Assembly: GCF_020531915.1 (NCBI RefSeq)
Contig: NZ_JAJAVG010000004.1
Coordinates: 829,678-893,677 of the forward strand
Length of the DNA: 64,000 bases
Reading direction: 5' to 3'
Source: Methylovorus mays
GTDB taxonomy: Bacteria > Pseudomonadota > Gammaproteobacteria > Burkholderiales > Methylophilaceae
Positions 34,183 to 43,040 of this stretch are shown piece by piece. A program made the position numbers and the translations under genes. The notes beneath the pieces were generated by a model. The model was not told where the DNA came from. It did not search any database and saw only the letters and a list, made by a program, of their open reading frames with translations. The first letter of the stretch is position 1. Each line of letters begins with the position of its first letter.

Positions 34183-35028
34183 ATGCTGAGTTATCGTCAC
34201 GCCTTTCACGCGGGGAATCATGCCGACGTGCTTAAACATTTTGTACTCATGCAAGTGCTGCAGTACACCGGCCAGAAAGGCAAGCCTTACTGGTATATCG
34301 ACACCCATGCTGGCGCGGGAAAATATGCACTGGATACCGGCTACGCGACACAAAATGCCGAATTTGAAAGCGGCATTTCGCGCCTGTGGCAAGCCACCGA
34401 CCTGCCCGCCCCGCTGGCGGAATATGTGCACCTGATCCGACAGGAGAATCCGGATGGCAAGCTGCGCCTTTACCCCGGCTCTCCCGCGGTTGCCGAAGCC
34501 TGCCTGCGCGATGAAGATCGCATGCGGCTATTTGAACTGCATCCGAATGACTTCAAGCTGCTGCGTCAGACCTTTCAACATGGCGGGCGCAAGGTCATGC
34601 TGTTTGCCGATGACGGGTTTGCTGGCATCAAGGCCCTGCTGCCACCACCACCGCGGCGGGCCGTGGTGCTGATAGATCCGCCCTACGAAGAAAAACAGGA
34701 TTACCAGCGCGTGGTGACCGCCCTGCAGGATGCCTTGCAACGTTTTGCCACTGGCACTTACATCATCTGGTATCCCCTGTTGCAGCGTGCCGAGCCCCAG
34801 CAGATGATAGACAAACTCAAGCGTTTGCAACTGCCCAGCTGGCTGCATGTCACGCTGACGGTGCAACACCCATCGGAAGAAGGCTTCGGCATGCATGGCA
34901 GCGGGCTGTTTATTGTGAATCCACCCTGGACGCTGCCTGCCACGCTGCAAGAAACTTTACCCTGGCTGACCGAGTCTCTTGGCCAGGACAACGGTGCCGA
35001 CTATACCTTGGAGCATCTCATCCCTTGA
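34183..35028 (+). CDS. rlmJ: 23S rRNA (adenine2030-N6)-methyltransferase
   Basis: This 281-residue SAM-dependent methyltransferase modifies A2030 of 23S rRNA. It opens with the conserved MLSYRHAFHAGNHADVLKH, has an AGAGKYAL glycine-rich SAM segment near 45-52 and the catalytic DPPYEEKQDY motif. The length equals that of E. coli RlmJ (280). A strong hairpin follows the stop. Confidence 0.96.
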   Translation: MLSYRHAFHAGNHADVLKHFVLMQVLQYTGQKGKPYWYIDTHAGAGKYALDTGYATQNAEFESGISRLWQATDLPAPLAEYVHLIRQENPDGKLRLYPGSPAVAEACLRDEDRMRLFELHPNDFKLLRQTFQHGGRKVMLFADDGFAGIKALLPPPPRRAVVLIDPPYEEKQDYQRVVTALQDALQRFATGTYIIWYPLLQRAEPQQMIDKLKRLQLPSWLHVTLTVQHPSEEGFGMHGSGLFIVNPPWTLPATLQETLPWLTESLGQDNGADYTLEHLIP

Positions 35029-35038
35029 ACCCATCTGC

Positions 35039-35076
35039 CGAGAGGATTCATCATGCATAATGTCTGCATCCTCTCG
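35039..35076. terminator. Long hairpin after rlmJ
   Basis: CGAGAGGAT (35039-35047) and ATCCTCTCG (35068-35076) are perfect inverted repeats, and an inner ATGCA/TGCAT pair extends the structure. It starts 11 bp after the rlmJ stop. No T run follows on either strand, so termination is uncertain, but it probably ends or stabilises the sodC-rlmJ transcript. Confidence 0.55.
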
Positions 35077-35125
35077 ACTTCAGGCAGCAAGACCCATACC
35101 GATTTTATTTTGACGAGGAACCTTC

Positions 35126-35665
35126 ATGGCGACCGCTAGCAATACCCGCAATACGACGCAAAAGATGCACCCGATGGCTACCATCCTGTTCGGTAGCCGC
35201 TGGCTGCAATTGCCGCTCTACCTTGGCCTGATTGTGGCGCAGGGTGTGTATGTGTTTCACTTCATGGTCGAGCTCGTGCATCTGGTGCAAAAAGTACCCG
35301 ACATGCATGAAGCCGACATCATGCTCATCGTTTTGGGCCTGATTGATGTGGTGATGATCTCCAACCTGCTCATCATGGTGATCGTGGGCGGCTATGAAAC
35401 CTTCGTCTCACGCCTCAATCTCAAAGGCCACCCTGACGAACCTGATTGGCTCTCGCATGTGAATGCCAATCTGCTCAAGGTCAAGCTGGCCACAGCCATC
35501 ATCGGCATTTCCTCCATCCACCTGCTGAAGACCTTCATCAACGCGCCCAATCTGGATGAAAAAACGCTGATATGGCAAACCATCATTCATATGGCCTTTG
35601 TGCTGTCGGCGGTATCGATTGCCTGGATAGACCGCCTGATGACGCACGCTGACAATAAGCATTAA
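35126..35665 (+). CDS. UPF0114/YqhA family inner-membrane protein
   Basis: The 179-residue product has three to four membrane segments and the family-typical FGSRWLQLPLYLGLIVAQGV near the N-terminus and DVVMISNLLIMVIVGGYETF in the middle. The family (TIGR00645, E. coli YqhA) is conserved but has no established function. AGGAACC lies before the ATG. A 10-bp perfect hairpin follows. Confidence 0.9.
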   Translation: MATASNTRNTTQKMHPMATILFGSRWLQLPLYLGLIVAQGVYVFHFMVELVHLVQKVPDMHEADIMLIVLGLIDVVMISNLLIMVIVGGYETFVSRLNLKGHPDEPDWLSHVNANLLKVKLATAIIGISSIHLLKTFINAPNLDEKTLIWQTIIHMAFVLSAVSIAWIDRLMTHADNKH

Positions 35666-35682
35666 GTACCTGATGTATCTCC

Positions 35683-35706
35683 TGCAAGCCGCCCACGCGG
35701 CTTGCA
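35683..35706. terminator. Perfect 10-bp hairpin after the UPF0114 gene
   Basis: TGCAAGCCGC and GCGGCTTGCA pair perfectly around CCAC. It lies 18 bp after the stop codon and before the next gene at 35772. There is no following T run, so it is a candidate Rho-dependent or processed 3' end rather than a textbook terminator. Confidence 0.55.
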
Positions 35707-35771
35707 ATCCATTTGCAGATCAAAAAACGCGCAGCTTCGGGTAACAGCTGCCACCACGCAAAGGAAGCTCC

Positions 35772-36407
35772 ATGACGCCACAGGAAAAAATCGCGTTTGC
35801 CGACGACTTTCTCACGCTTTATCTTTCCATGGGCTTGGGTAGCCTGCCCAAGCGCGAGATTGATCTGTTTGTGTTTCATGCCCTGATCCAGAGTGCCGAG
35901 CACAGGGGCAAATCCAATTACGAACTCGCCAATACCTTTGGCATCCCAGAATCACGCATCAAATCACTCAAGCTCAATGCCGCCTTGCGCCATCAGGACA
36001 TCAACCCGCGTGCGATATTGGCTAGGGTGGTGGAGCGGCTGATCGGCAGCCAGCAATTTGCCGAGCTGAGCGATGGCAAAATTGATATCTCGCTTGAAGA
36101 CCCGCTGGAACGACGCGAGCTGGAAAACTTTTTGAAATCGCGCGGGCATCACGCCGAATACACCTTGAACCGTGAAGTCTTGCGCATCTCAGCGGCACGC
36201 TTGCTGGAGCTGATCATGGAGCACGCCGAGCGGGCGGGCAGCGAGTTTGACGAGATTATCCGCAGCCAGATCAAGGATCAGGCGGTCTCTGCCCGCATTC
36301 TGGCAGGCGCGCCTTCGCTGAAACAAAAACTGGATCGGCTACGCGCTGAAAACCTCAACCTCGCCACCCTCAAGTCGCTGATCGCCAAGGCATTCACCCT
36401 GTTTTGA
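35772..36407 (+). CDS. Unidentified 211-residue protein with HTH-like segment
   Basis: I do not recognise this family. The protein is charged, soluble and mostly helical. The segment SNYELANTFGIPESRIKSLK (about residues 44-63) has the look of a helix-turn-helix, and the conserved-looking start FADDFLTLYLSMGLGSLPKR is distinctive. No signal peptide or membrane segment is seen. GGAAG precedes the ATG. It lies alone between the UPF0114 gene and a convergent DUF3016 gene with a 3-bp gap between stop codons. Reading frame and codon use fit the chromosome, so it is a real gene. Confidence 0.8.
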   Translation: MTPQEKIAFADDFLTLYLSMGLGSLPKREIDLFVFHALIQSAEHRGKSNYELANTFGIPESRIKSLKLNAALRHQDINPRAILARVVERLIGSQQFAELSDGKIDISLEDPLERRELENFLKSRGHHAEYTLNREVLRISAARLLELIMEHAERAGSEFDEIIRSQIKDQAVSARILAGAPSLKQKLDRLRAENLNLATLKSLIAKAFTLF

Positions 36408-36410
36408 TGC

Positions 36411-36926
36411 TTATCTGGATGGCGAAAATTCGCTCGCCAGCCAGTCATTGATCAGCGCTTTTTCATAGCGCAATGCATCGCTGTCCCGCGCTACTGTCGT
36501 CATCTGAAACCCCAGATTGCGCAAGTTTTTCTCGCCCTGCCCAAGGATATGCCCATCGGCATCGCGCCATTCATATTGCAACTTGATGCGTGGCGGATAC
36601 ACATCGCGCACAATTCGCACATCACGCTCCGGGCCGCGCCAGGGTTCAAAACTACCGGCAAGATCGATATCGGTAATTCGGATGCTGAGCTGCTGCCCCG
36701 GCTGCAAATAGCGCAGAGCCGTGCGTTCTATATATTTTCGTAACGATGCCAATATGGACGCGCTATATCCGCCAAAACTGTCATTACCCGCATCGGTAAA
36801 CTTCTCGGGCTGAACGAACTCCACCGCCACCGCGCCCGCTGGCGGCTCCGCATACGCATTGGTCAAGCCACATACCAGCATCGCCATCGCGCCACATCGC
36901 ATGCCCATCACTCTGAAATCCATCTT
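36411..36926 (-). CDS. DUF3016 domain exported protein
   Basis: The 171-residue precursor has a signal peptide (MAMLVCGLTNAYAEP) and then a DUF3016-like body: VEFVQPEKFTDAG, LRYLQPGQQLSIRITDIDLA and the conserved GSFEPWRG. Members are periplasmic proteins of unknown role. I use the ATG at 36926; a start at 36911 would also retain the signal peptide. The longer open frame to 37022 adds a hydrophilic segment unlike the family. Confidence 0.8.
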   Translation of the reverse strand, partial: KMDFRVMGMRCGAMAMLVCGLTNAYAEPPAGAVAVEFVQPEKFTDAGNDSFGGYSASILASLRKYIERTALRYLQPGQQLSIRITDIDLAGSFEPWRGPERDVRIVRDVYPPRIKLQYEWRDADGHILGQGEKNLRNLGFQMTTVARDSDALRYEKALINDWLASEFSPSR

Positions 36927-37026
36927 ACACATCCATGTATGCAATATGGCATATGACGCTGAATCTCCATATAAATTCTTGTTACATCGGGCGATAAAAC
37001 TGTACCAAGCGTATGCCTCCATGAAG

Positions 37027-37058
37027 GAATAAAGCGCCCTGAGGCGCTTTATTCTTTT
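37027..37058 (-). terminator. Terminator of the CsgG/DUF4810/DUF799 operon
   Basis: GAATAAAGCGCC (37027-37038) and GGCGCTTTATTC (37043-37054) form a perfect 12-bp stem with a 4-nt loop. It lies 23 bp past the DUF799 stop on the minus strand. The T-rich end on the plus strand (TTATTCTTTT) is better than that on the minus strand, so activity on both strands is possible. Confidence 0.75.
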
Positions 37059-37076
37059 GATACTGACCTATTAACT

Positions 37077-37745
37077 TTAATCTTTTTGATAGAGCGGCGA
37101 TCGTGGGCCATATAACATGCCATTGGGTTGGCCTGCTGCCAATAAACGATTGGCAGCAGCCGCTGCGACAGGCGTAATTTGATCAGTAAGATTGCTTATC
37201 ACCTGGTTAATTACTGCATAAATCAGCACACCCACCAAGCTGCCCTGGCTTTGCTGCCCCTCCTGGTTGGAAGCCCAAGACTCGCCCTCCCACAGCAGCT
37301 TGCCCGATCTCAGGTCCACCAGCTTTGCCTGAGCCTTGACATTGGTATAGCTCGCAATCACTTTATAAGACGTGCCGTACTCTTTCACATCAATATACAA
37401 AACGGCATCCGCCCCAAATAGCTCCCGCAGTTTTGCGATAGGCAAGCCATGTACATCTGTTGGATTATTCAAGCCATTCTGCTTGAAGGTTTCAGCCGTC
37501 ACTGCCACTGGCATGACATAGTAGCCAGACTCGGCCAATGGAAAGGTCACCTGCGCCAACATACCGTCGCTTGCTGCGACATCCACCGAGCTATTCAGCG
37601 GCGGCAACACCAGTATGGATAATGGCCTGGCCTGGCGATATTCAGAATAATCATAGCCAGCCTTAGTCGGGGTCGCGCAGCCTGAGAGCAAGAGCGCGAG
37701 CAGCCACATGCCACCGGCCACCCCATGGGCGAGCATCCTCATCAT
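37077..37745 (-). CDS. DUF799 family lipoprotein (GNA1162-like)
   Basis: This 222-residue lipoprotein precursor has the lipobox LLLSGC near residue 23. The body PLSILVLPPLNSSVDVAASD, FPLAESGYYVMPVAV and FGADAVLYIDVKEYGTSYKV is that of the DUF799 family, which includes neisserial GNA1162. It is the third gene of a CsgG-like/DUF4810/DUF799 operon; its start overlaps the previous stop by four bases, so the two are translationally coupled. The trio probably forms an outer-membrane-associated complex. Confidence 0.9.
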   Translation of the reverse strand: MMRMLAHGVAGGMWLLALLLSGCATPTKAGYDYSEYRQARPLSILVLPPLNSSVDVAASDGMLAQVTFPLAESGYYVMPVAVTAETFKQNGLNNPTDVHGLPIAKLRELFGADAVLYIDVKEYGTSYKVIASYTNVKAQAKLVDLRSGKLLWEGESWASNQEGQQSQGSLVGVLIYAVINQVISNLTDQITPVAAAAANRLLAAGQPNGMLYGPRSPLYQKD

Positions 37746-38101
37746 TGAGCGTCCCCCTTCAATCTTTTCAGCATCAAGTCCATGAATACGGCAGACTCTG
37801 GGAACTGTTTTTTCTCGTTATTAAATGCCTCAGCAGATTTTCCAGCATTGCCAATGGAAGCATATAAAAATCCTATGTGGGCCAGATAACCAGGCGGCGG
37901 CTTCTGCCCCTTGACTTGCATTTTGGCAAGCTCAGCCTCAAGCTCGCCAATCTGCTGTTCAGGCGCTGAATCTGCTTTGAAATAATGGTTAAGCTGCGCT
38001 TGATATCCACCCCAGCCATAAAGCGTTTTGGGCTCAGTGGCGCAACCACCCAGCAGCAACAGACAGGCGGCAGGCCATATAAACAAAATAGGTAACTGCA
38101 T
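37742..38101 (-). CDS. DUF4810 family lipoprotein
   Basis: The 119-residue precursor has lipobox LLLGGC near residue 19. The segment LYGWGGYQAQLNHYFKADSA and the TPR-like ending YLAHIGFLYASIGNAGKSAE, FNNEKKQFPES are typical of DUF4810. It overlaps the DUF799 gene by four bases and follows the CsgG-like gene by three bases, so all three are one transcription unit. Function is unknown. Confidence 0.88.
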   Translation of the reverse strand: MQLPILFIWPAACLLLLGGCATEPKTLYGWGGYQAQLNHYFKADSAPEQQIGELEAELAKMQVKGQKPPPGYLAHIGFLYASIGNAGKSAEAFNNEKKQFPESAVFMDLMLKRLKGDAQ

Positions 38102-38104
38102 GCG

Positions 38105-38770
38105 CTATTCAACGGGTTTCCAACTGCCGTTTTGAACGCCCGCAACCAAGTTATTTACTGCTTCACGAATCGCCAGGTCCAGCACCTTGCCATTCAGTGT
38201 GGAATCGTAACTGGAGGTACTTCCAAACCCGACAACTTCGCGATTGTTTAAGGTGTATTCACCCGCACCTTGCACCGAAAAATCCACTTGGGAAGTTTTC
38301 ACATTCACAATATTAAGATTGACCTTGGCATACGCTACCTGGGATTTTCCCCGGCCAAGAATGCCAAACAACTGCTGGTCACCCACTTCTTTGCGGCCAA
38401 ATTCGCTGACATCCCCTACAACCACATAATGCGCGCCGACGATGGCTTGAGCTTGCTGGTTAAACTTGGCTTCCTGGGCTATTTCAGCCAGATTGTCCCG
38501 TTCCACAACATTAAAATACCGGGACTGTTGAAGGTGGGTAAGCAAAATGGTTTTGGCCTGCCCACCCAGGCGATCTACGCCATCAAAGAACAATCCGCGC
38601 AAAAAGCTTGAGCGGTTGTCAAATTTACCTATGGCCAAGGTAGTTTTCTGCCCACTATAGTTAGTGTCGCTAGTAGCAACTTTGGCCACAGGTAATGTCC
38701 TGGAGGTTTCATGGGTCGAACAGGCGCTGATGATTAAAGCGCTTAATGTGAAAAGGGCTATTTTTTTCAT
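38105..38770 (-). CDS. CsgG/HfaB family lipoprotein
   Basis: The 221-residue precursor has lipobox LIISAC near residue 17. The CsgG-like body LAIGKFDNRSSFLRG, FNVVERDNLAEIAQEAKFNQ and GAHYVVVGDVSEFGRKEVGD is clear. CsgG forms the curli export pore in E. coli, but this smaller relative is not linked here to curli genes. I start it at the ATG at 38770, which begins MKKIALFTLSALII; upstream codons would bury the signal peptide. It is the first gene of the operon. Confidence 0.9.
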   Translation of the reverse strand: MKKIALFTLSALIISACSTHETSRTLPVAKVATSDTNYSGQKTTLAIGKFDNRSSFLRGLFFDGVDRLGGQAKTILLTHLQQSRYFNVVERDNLAEIAQEAKFNQQAQAIVGAHYVVVGDVSEFGRKEVGDQQLFGILGRGKSQVAYAKVNLNIVNVKTSQVDFSVQGAGEYTLNNREVVGFGSTSSYDSTLNGKVLDLAIREAVNNLVAGVQNGSWKPVE

Positions 38771-38993
38771 ACCGTTTCTACACAATTTGGGGTTGAACAA
38801 GATGGGGATAATCAACACGACGAATATACTGATGGCCATGTCGCCCTATGCGAGCTAGCTACAAGGCCGGACTATATAACAACGGCCATATGCGCAATGA
38901 ATGACGGCTTACTTTCTGTGTTTTCCATCACCAGACGAGGGTGCCAGCCTTTATTTGCGGTGTTGATATGATCGGAAACGGCTCAATTGCGGC

Positions 38994-39028
38994 AAATAAA
39001 AAAAGCCGCTTTCGCGGCTTTTTTTATT
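38994..39028 (-). terminator. Rho-independent terminator of acnB
   Basis: AAAGCCGC (39002-39009) and GCGGCTTT (39014-39021) pair across a TTTC loop, with A and T runs on both flanks. It begins 20 bp past the acnB stop on the minus strand and can work in both directions, separating acnB from the CsgG-like operon promoter. Confidence 0.9.
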
Positions 39029-39047
39029 TAACTTCACCAACGTGCTG

Positions 39048-41612
39048 CTAGATAACCTCGGCAATCGGGATGATCTTTTTGGTGTATTCCGGCATCTGGT
39101 CAAAATTAAGGTATTTGTAGATGCTGTCGGCGTTTTTGCTGAGCTTGTCGCCCACGGTTTCCAGATACTCGGCAGGCGTCGGCATGCGGCCCAGACGAGC
39201 ACACACAGCGGCCAGTTCGGCGGAACCCAGATATACGCGGGCATCCTTGCCCATGCGGTTATCAAAGTTACGCGTACTGGTGGAGAACACAGTCGCCTTG
39301 TCGGCCACGCGCGCCTGGTTACCCATGCACAGCGAGCAGCCCGGCACTTCAGTACGCGCGCCCGCTACGCCAAACACGGAATACACGCCTTCATCTCGCA
39401 GCTGGTTCTCGTCCATGCGCGTAGGCGGCGCAATCCACAAGCGTGTTGGAATGCCACCCGAACCTTCAAGCACCTTGGCGGCAGCACGGTAGTGGCCGAT
39501 ATTGGTCATGCAGCTGCCGATAAACACTTCGTCTATCTTGTCGCCTACGACGGCAGAAAGCGGCTTGATGTCATCAGGATCATTGGGGCAAGCCACCAGC
39601 GGTTCCTTGATTTCATTGAGGTCGATTTCCAGCACATAGGCGTATTCGGCATCGGCATCCGGCTCCAGCAGATGGGGGCTGGCGAGCCAGGCCTGCATGG
39701 CTTCAATACGGCGTTGCAGGGTACGGGCGTCAGCATAGCCGTTATCGATCATGTTCTGCATCAACACGATGTTGGACTGCAGAAACTCGATCACTGGCTC
39801 CTTGTTGAGCTTGACGGTGCAGCCATTGGCCGAGCGTTCGGCGGAGGCATCGGCAAACTCGAATGCCTGTTCGACCTTGAGGTCAGGCAGGCCTTCAATT
39901 TCCAGAATACGGCCGTTGAATACATTTTTCTTGCCTTGCTTGCCTACAGTGAGATCACCCTTCTGAATGGCGGCATACGGAATGGCATTCACCAGATCAC
40001 GCAGGGTAATGCCAGGCTGCATTTCGCCTTTGAAGCGTACCAGCACCGACTCCGGCATATCCAGCGGCATGGCGCCCATGGCGGCGGCAAACGCGACCAG
40101 GCCAGAGCCTGCAGGGAAGGAAATCCCGATCGGGAAGCGGGTATGCGAATCCCCACCGGTACCGACGGTGTCAGGCAGAATCAGACGATTCAGCCAGGAG
40201 TGGATCACGCCATCGCCAGGACGCAGGCTGACGCCACCACGGCTGGACATGAATTCAGGCAGGCTGTGCTGCAGCTTGATATCCACCGGCTTAGGGTAAG
40301 CAGCGGTATGGCAGAAGCTCTGCATCACCAGATCTGCCGAGAAGCCCAGGCAGGCCAGCTCTTTCAGCTCGTCACGGGTCATGGCGCCCGTCGTATCCTG
40401 CGAACCCACGGTCGTGATTTTCGGTTCGCAATAGGTACCAGGGCGCACGCCCTGCCCTTCTGGCAAGCCACATGCGCGACCAACCATCTTCTGGGCCAGG
40501 GTGTAACCCTTGCCGGTATCCTTGGGGGCGATGGGCTTGATGAACAGATCGGATGGCGGCAGACCCAGCAACTGGCGGGCATTGGTAGTCAGGCCGCGGC
40601 CGATGATCAGGGGAATTCGGCCACCAGCACGGACTTCATCCGGCATGGTCAATGGCGCCAGATCAAAGGTGGAAATCACCTCGCCAGCGGCATTCAGCAC
40701 TTTGCCTTCATAGGGTTGGATGATGATTTCATCGCCGGTATTCATCTGGCCAACGTCACACTGGATGGGCAACGCACCCGAGTCTTCTGCGGTATTGAAG
40801 AAAATCGGGGCAATCTTGCCGCCGAGCACAATGCCGCCACTACGCTTGTTGGGGATATTCGGAATGTTGTCACCCATCAGCCATTGCACGGAGTTGATAG
40901 CAGATTTGCGTGAGGAACCGGTACCGACCACATCGCCAACATAGGCCAGCGGCAGGCCTTTTTGCTGCAGGTCCAGAATGGTCTGCAAGCCATTAGGCAT
41001 CTTGTTGACCAGCATGGCCTTGGCATGCAACGGAATATCTGGACGTGACCATGCCTCTTGCGCAGGCGACAAGTCATCGGTATTGGTTTCGCCAGGCACT
41101 TTGAACACAATGGCACGAATCTCCGCAGGCAAGGCCGGGCGGTTGGTAAACCACTCGCCAGCTGCCCAGGATTCAACCAGCTTCTTGGCATGCGGGTTGC
41201 CCGCTTTCATTTTCTCGGCCACATCATGGAAGGCATCAAACATCAGTATGGTCTTGGAAAGCGCCTTGACTGCATCTTCGGCCATGGTGCCATCCAGCAG
41301 CTCCACCAGTGCCTGCACGTTGTAACCGCCCAGCATGGTGCCCAGCAGCTCTACTGCCTTGGCCGGGCTGACCAGCGGCGATGTGGCATTGCCCTTGGCA
41401 ATGTCTGCCAAAAAGGCAGCCTTGACGTAAGCCGCCTGGTCCACTCCGGCCGGAATGCGGTTTGCCAGCAACTCAAGCAAGGCGTCCGCCTCACCGGCTG
41501 GCGGATTCTTCAGCAGGTCCACCAGCTCGGCAACTTGCTCAGCGGTAAGGGGTAATGGAGGCAAACCGGCATTGGCGCGCTCGGCTACATGTTCACGGTA
41601 ATTTTTCAGCAT
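39048..41612 (-). CDS. acnB: Aconitate hydratase B
   Basis: This 854-residue [4Fe-4S] enzyme interconverts citrate and isocitrate in the TCA cycle and also hydrates 2-methylaconitate. The HEAT-like N-terminal domain ([20 protein letters not shown]) is typical of AcnB and E. coli AcnB has 865 residues. Cluster ligands are in [10 protein letters not shown] and [10 protein letters not shown] near the C-terminus; the substrate-binding RNFDNRMG is present. I start it at 41612, the exact family start; an ATG three codons upstream is equally possible, but the longer open frame to 41738 is not family-like. Confidence 0.97.
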   Translation of the reverse strand: MLKNYREHVAERANAGLPPLPLTAEQVAELVDLLKNPPAGEADALLELLANRIPAGVDQAAYVKAAFLADIAKGNATSPLVSPAKAVELLGTMLGGYNVQALVELLDGTMAEDAVKALSKTILMFDAFHDVAEKMKAGNPHAKKLVESWAAGEWFTNRPALPAEIRAIVFKVPGETNTDDLSPAQEAWSRPDIPLHAKAMLVNKMPNGLQTILDLQQKGLPLAYVGDVVGTGSSRKSAINSVQWLMGDNIPNIPNKRSGGIVLGGKIAPIFFNTAEDSGALPIQCDVGQMNTGDEIIIQPYEGKVLNAAGEVISTFDLAPLTMPDEVRAGGRIPLIIGRGLTTNARQLLGLPPSDLFIKPIAPKDTGKGYTLAQKMVGRACGLPEGQGVRPGTYCEPKITTVGSQDTTGAMTRDELKELACLGFSADLVMQSFCHTAAYPKPVDIKLQHSLPEFMSSRGGVSLRPGDGVIHSWLNRLILPDTVGTGGDSHTRFPIGISFPAGSGLVAFAAAMGAMPLDMPESVLVRFKGEMQPGITLRDLVNAIPYAAIQKGDLTVGKQGKKNVFNGRILEIEGLPDLKVEQAFEFADASAERSANGCTVKLNKEPVIEFLQSNIVLMQNMIDNGYADARTLQRRIEAMQAWLASPHLLEPDADAEYAYVLEIDLNEIKEPLVACPNDPDDIKPLSAVVGDKIDEVFIGSCMTNIGHYRAAAKVLEGSGGIPTRLWIAPPTRMDENQLRDEGVYSVFGVAGARTEVPGCSLCMGNQARVADKATVFSTSTRNFDNRMGKDARVYLGSAELAAVCARLGRMPTPAEYLETVGDKLSKNADSIYKYLNFDQMPEYTKKIIPIAEVI

Positions 41613-41852
41613 GGCACTCATTCGAGGATAAGTAATAGATGATGGGATTATACAGTGCGCTGCAAGCGCTATAAATCGTGCGGGCAGCAACATGCAAACT
41701 ATATGCAATGACTGTGCCTGCCTTGATGCGGCATTCACATTTCAAAGACGAGCCACAGCCACCCGGGCAAGCACGCGACCAAGGACTCGCCAGCGTGGCT
41801 GCCATGGCTCCAGCATGAGGACTACGGGAGGAAGCGTCCGGCGCGATTGAGC

Positions 41853-41896
41853 GGCACCAGTCCTCCCCAGCCGGGACTATGCCCCAAACTGGTGCC
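41853..41896. repeat. Long stem between the S24 regulator and acnB
   Basis: GGCACCAGT (41853-41861) and ACTGGTGCC (41888-41896) are perfect 9-bp inverted repeats, with a smaller GGG/CCC pair inside. It is 6 bp past the stop of the minus-strand HTH/S24 gene. Without a T run it may be a Rho-dependent end or part of the acnB leader, as the acnB start lies 240 bp further on the same strand. The rest of 41613-41852 shows no gene I can support. Confidence 0.5.
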
Positions 41897-41901
41897 CGCG
41901 C

Positions 41902-42600
41902 TTAGGCTCGGAACTTGCCGAACTTGAAGGGCATGACTTTGCCCACCACTTCCACGTCTTTTGCGTTTTCTGCTGAATAGACTTCGATAGGGAAACCACC
42001 ATCGTTGTCATATTTGATGGCGACGCTGCCATCCAGTCGCACCTGCACCCGTTTGATCATGATGCGTCCGTGCTGGCGGATGGCATACAGGGCATCCCCA
42101 TCGAAAGCATTGCACCGAATATCAATGAACACTTCATCACCATCGCTCAACAAAGGCTCCATGCCATCGCCATACACATGCACGAGCTTGAGGTAGCGCG
42201 ACGGCACGCCCCCCAGCCCGGAATCAGCATTGAGCTCTACCTTTTTGATCAGATGATTTTCATGAATCAGCAGCTGACTCGATGAGGCATGGTCCGCACA
42301 ATAGCGCTCCACGCATAAACTTTCATCATGAAAAACCTCGACCATTTTGACGCGCGGGGCGGACCCAAAAAAATCCGGACGAGACTCGAGAAATACGCTG
42401 ATGGCTTCAGCAAGCTCAGGAGGAGGCAAATATTCATTCAGAATGCCATTGGGGCCGCCCTTGCCGTTGACTTGACGGGAGGGCCAACTCTCTCTTTTTG
42501 CTTTGTCTCTGCAGCCGCGAATGGAGTTCGGCAACCTCACCACCAAATGCTGAGAGAGTAAAGCCAACTCGGATGCGGAAAACCATTGCTTAATGCCCAT
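41902..42600 (-). CDS. Mu-type HTH / S24-like regulator lacking the catalytic serine
   Basis: This 232-residue protein joins an N-terminal Mu-repressor/MuA-type DNA-binding domain (WFSASELALLSQHLV, GCRDKAKRESWPSRQVNGKG, residues about 5-55) to a C-terminal LexA/CI-like S24 domain (residues about 130-225). In S24 proteins the nucleophile is the Ser of GDSM. Here it is VYGDGMEPLLSDGDEVFIDI, with Gly in its place, while the usual lysine region MIKRVQ is kept. So SOS-type self-cleavage should not occur. It looks like a domesticated phage repressor. It faces the promoter of the GGDEF-EAL gene across an operator-rich gap. Confidence 0.88.
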   Translation of the reverse strand: MGIKQWFSASELALLSQHLVVRLPNSIRGCRDKAKRESWPSRQVNGKGGPNGILNEYLPPPELAEAISVFLESRPDFFGSAPRVKMVEVFHDESLCVERYCADHASSSQLLIHENHLIKKVELNADSGLGGVPSRYLKLVHVYGDGMEPLLSDGDEVFIDIRCNAFDGDALYAIRQHGRIMIKRVQVRLDGSVAIKYDNDGGFPIEVYSAENAKDVEVVGKVMPFKFGKFRA

Positions 42601-42623
42601 ATGGATTCGTCCCGGTTAATAAA

Positions 42624-42754
42624 AATGTTGGGAAAATGTTAGGCATGCGTATTTATTTAACTATATGTTTTTTATATATATTTATTGATATTGGTTTTTA
42701 TTCGTAAAAATTCACAAGATCGTGTTGACAAGTTGAGAAATATTTCCTAACATT
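42624..42754. promoter_or_regulatory. Repeated operator-like sites around divergent promoters
   Basis: AATGTTGGG (42624-42632), AATGTTAGG (42635-42643) and, inverted, CCTAACATT (42746-42754) share one 9-bp motif. The first two lie just before the start of the HTH/S24 gene (which begins at 42600 on the minus strand), the third on the -10 box of a plus-strand promoter. A+T-rich sequence in between contains likely minus-strand promoters. I infer autoregulation of the HTH/S24 gene and repression of the divergent transcript. Confidence 0.6.
42725..42753 (+). promoter_or_regulatory. Sigma-70 type promoter toward the GGDEF-EAL gene
   Basis: TTGACA (42725-42730), 17-bp spacing and TAACAT (42748-42753) form a near-consensus promoter on the plus strand. 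The operator-like CCTAACATT overlaps its -10 box. The transcript would have a leader of about 520 nt before the GGDEF-EAL start at 43280, with a hairpin near 42771-42798 (CGCTTTGATT/AAATCAAGCG), two small hairpins near 42969-43022, and a small open frame at 43041. Confidence 0.7.
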
Positions 42755-43040
42755 GCCTCACAACCAAAAACGCTTTGATTGCTCACGCAAATCAAGCGAA
42801 ATTAAAACCGTACAAGGGGGTGCAATTGCTTTCAGTCCGCGTCTGGATTTAGCGCTTATCGCCAAATCTACTCGCATCGGCTGCTTCACGTTCACTCCCT
42901 CAGTTCTGCGGCTTTAGTAACTATTCAACCCGGCTTCCCGCTTCGATTGGGCAGCCCTTGATGAATAACCTTGCAACACTTATGGATGCAAGGCGGAATA
43001 AATTTACCAATGACTGCCATTGGATTAAGGGGGTACCACC

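Noticed and set aside
39042..40913. A 623-codon open frame on the plus strand
   Set aside because: It lies wholly antisense to acnB, whose protein is clearly a full aconitase B. The antisense product has no recognisable domain and no ribosome site.
41750..41860. A sequence like GAGGAAGCGTCCGG, recalling the conserved GAGGAAAGTCCGG of RNase P RNA
   Set aside because: The resemblance is limited to about a dozen bases, the second conserved part of RNase P RNA is not found, and the region is too short and differently folded.
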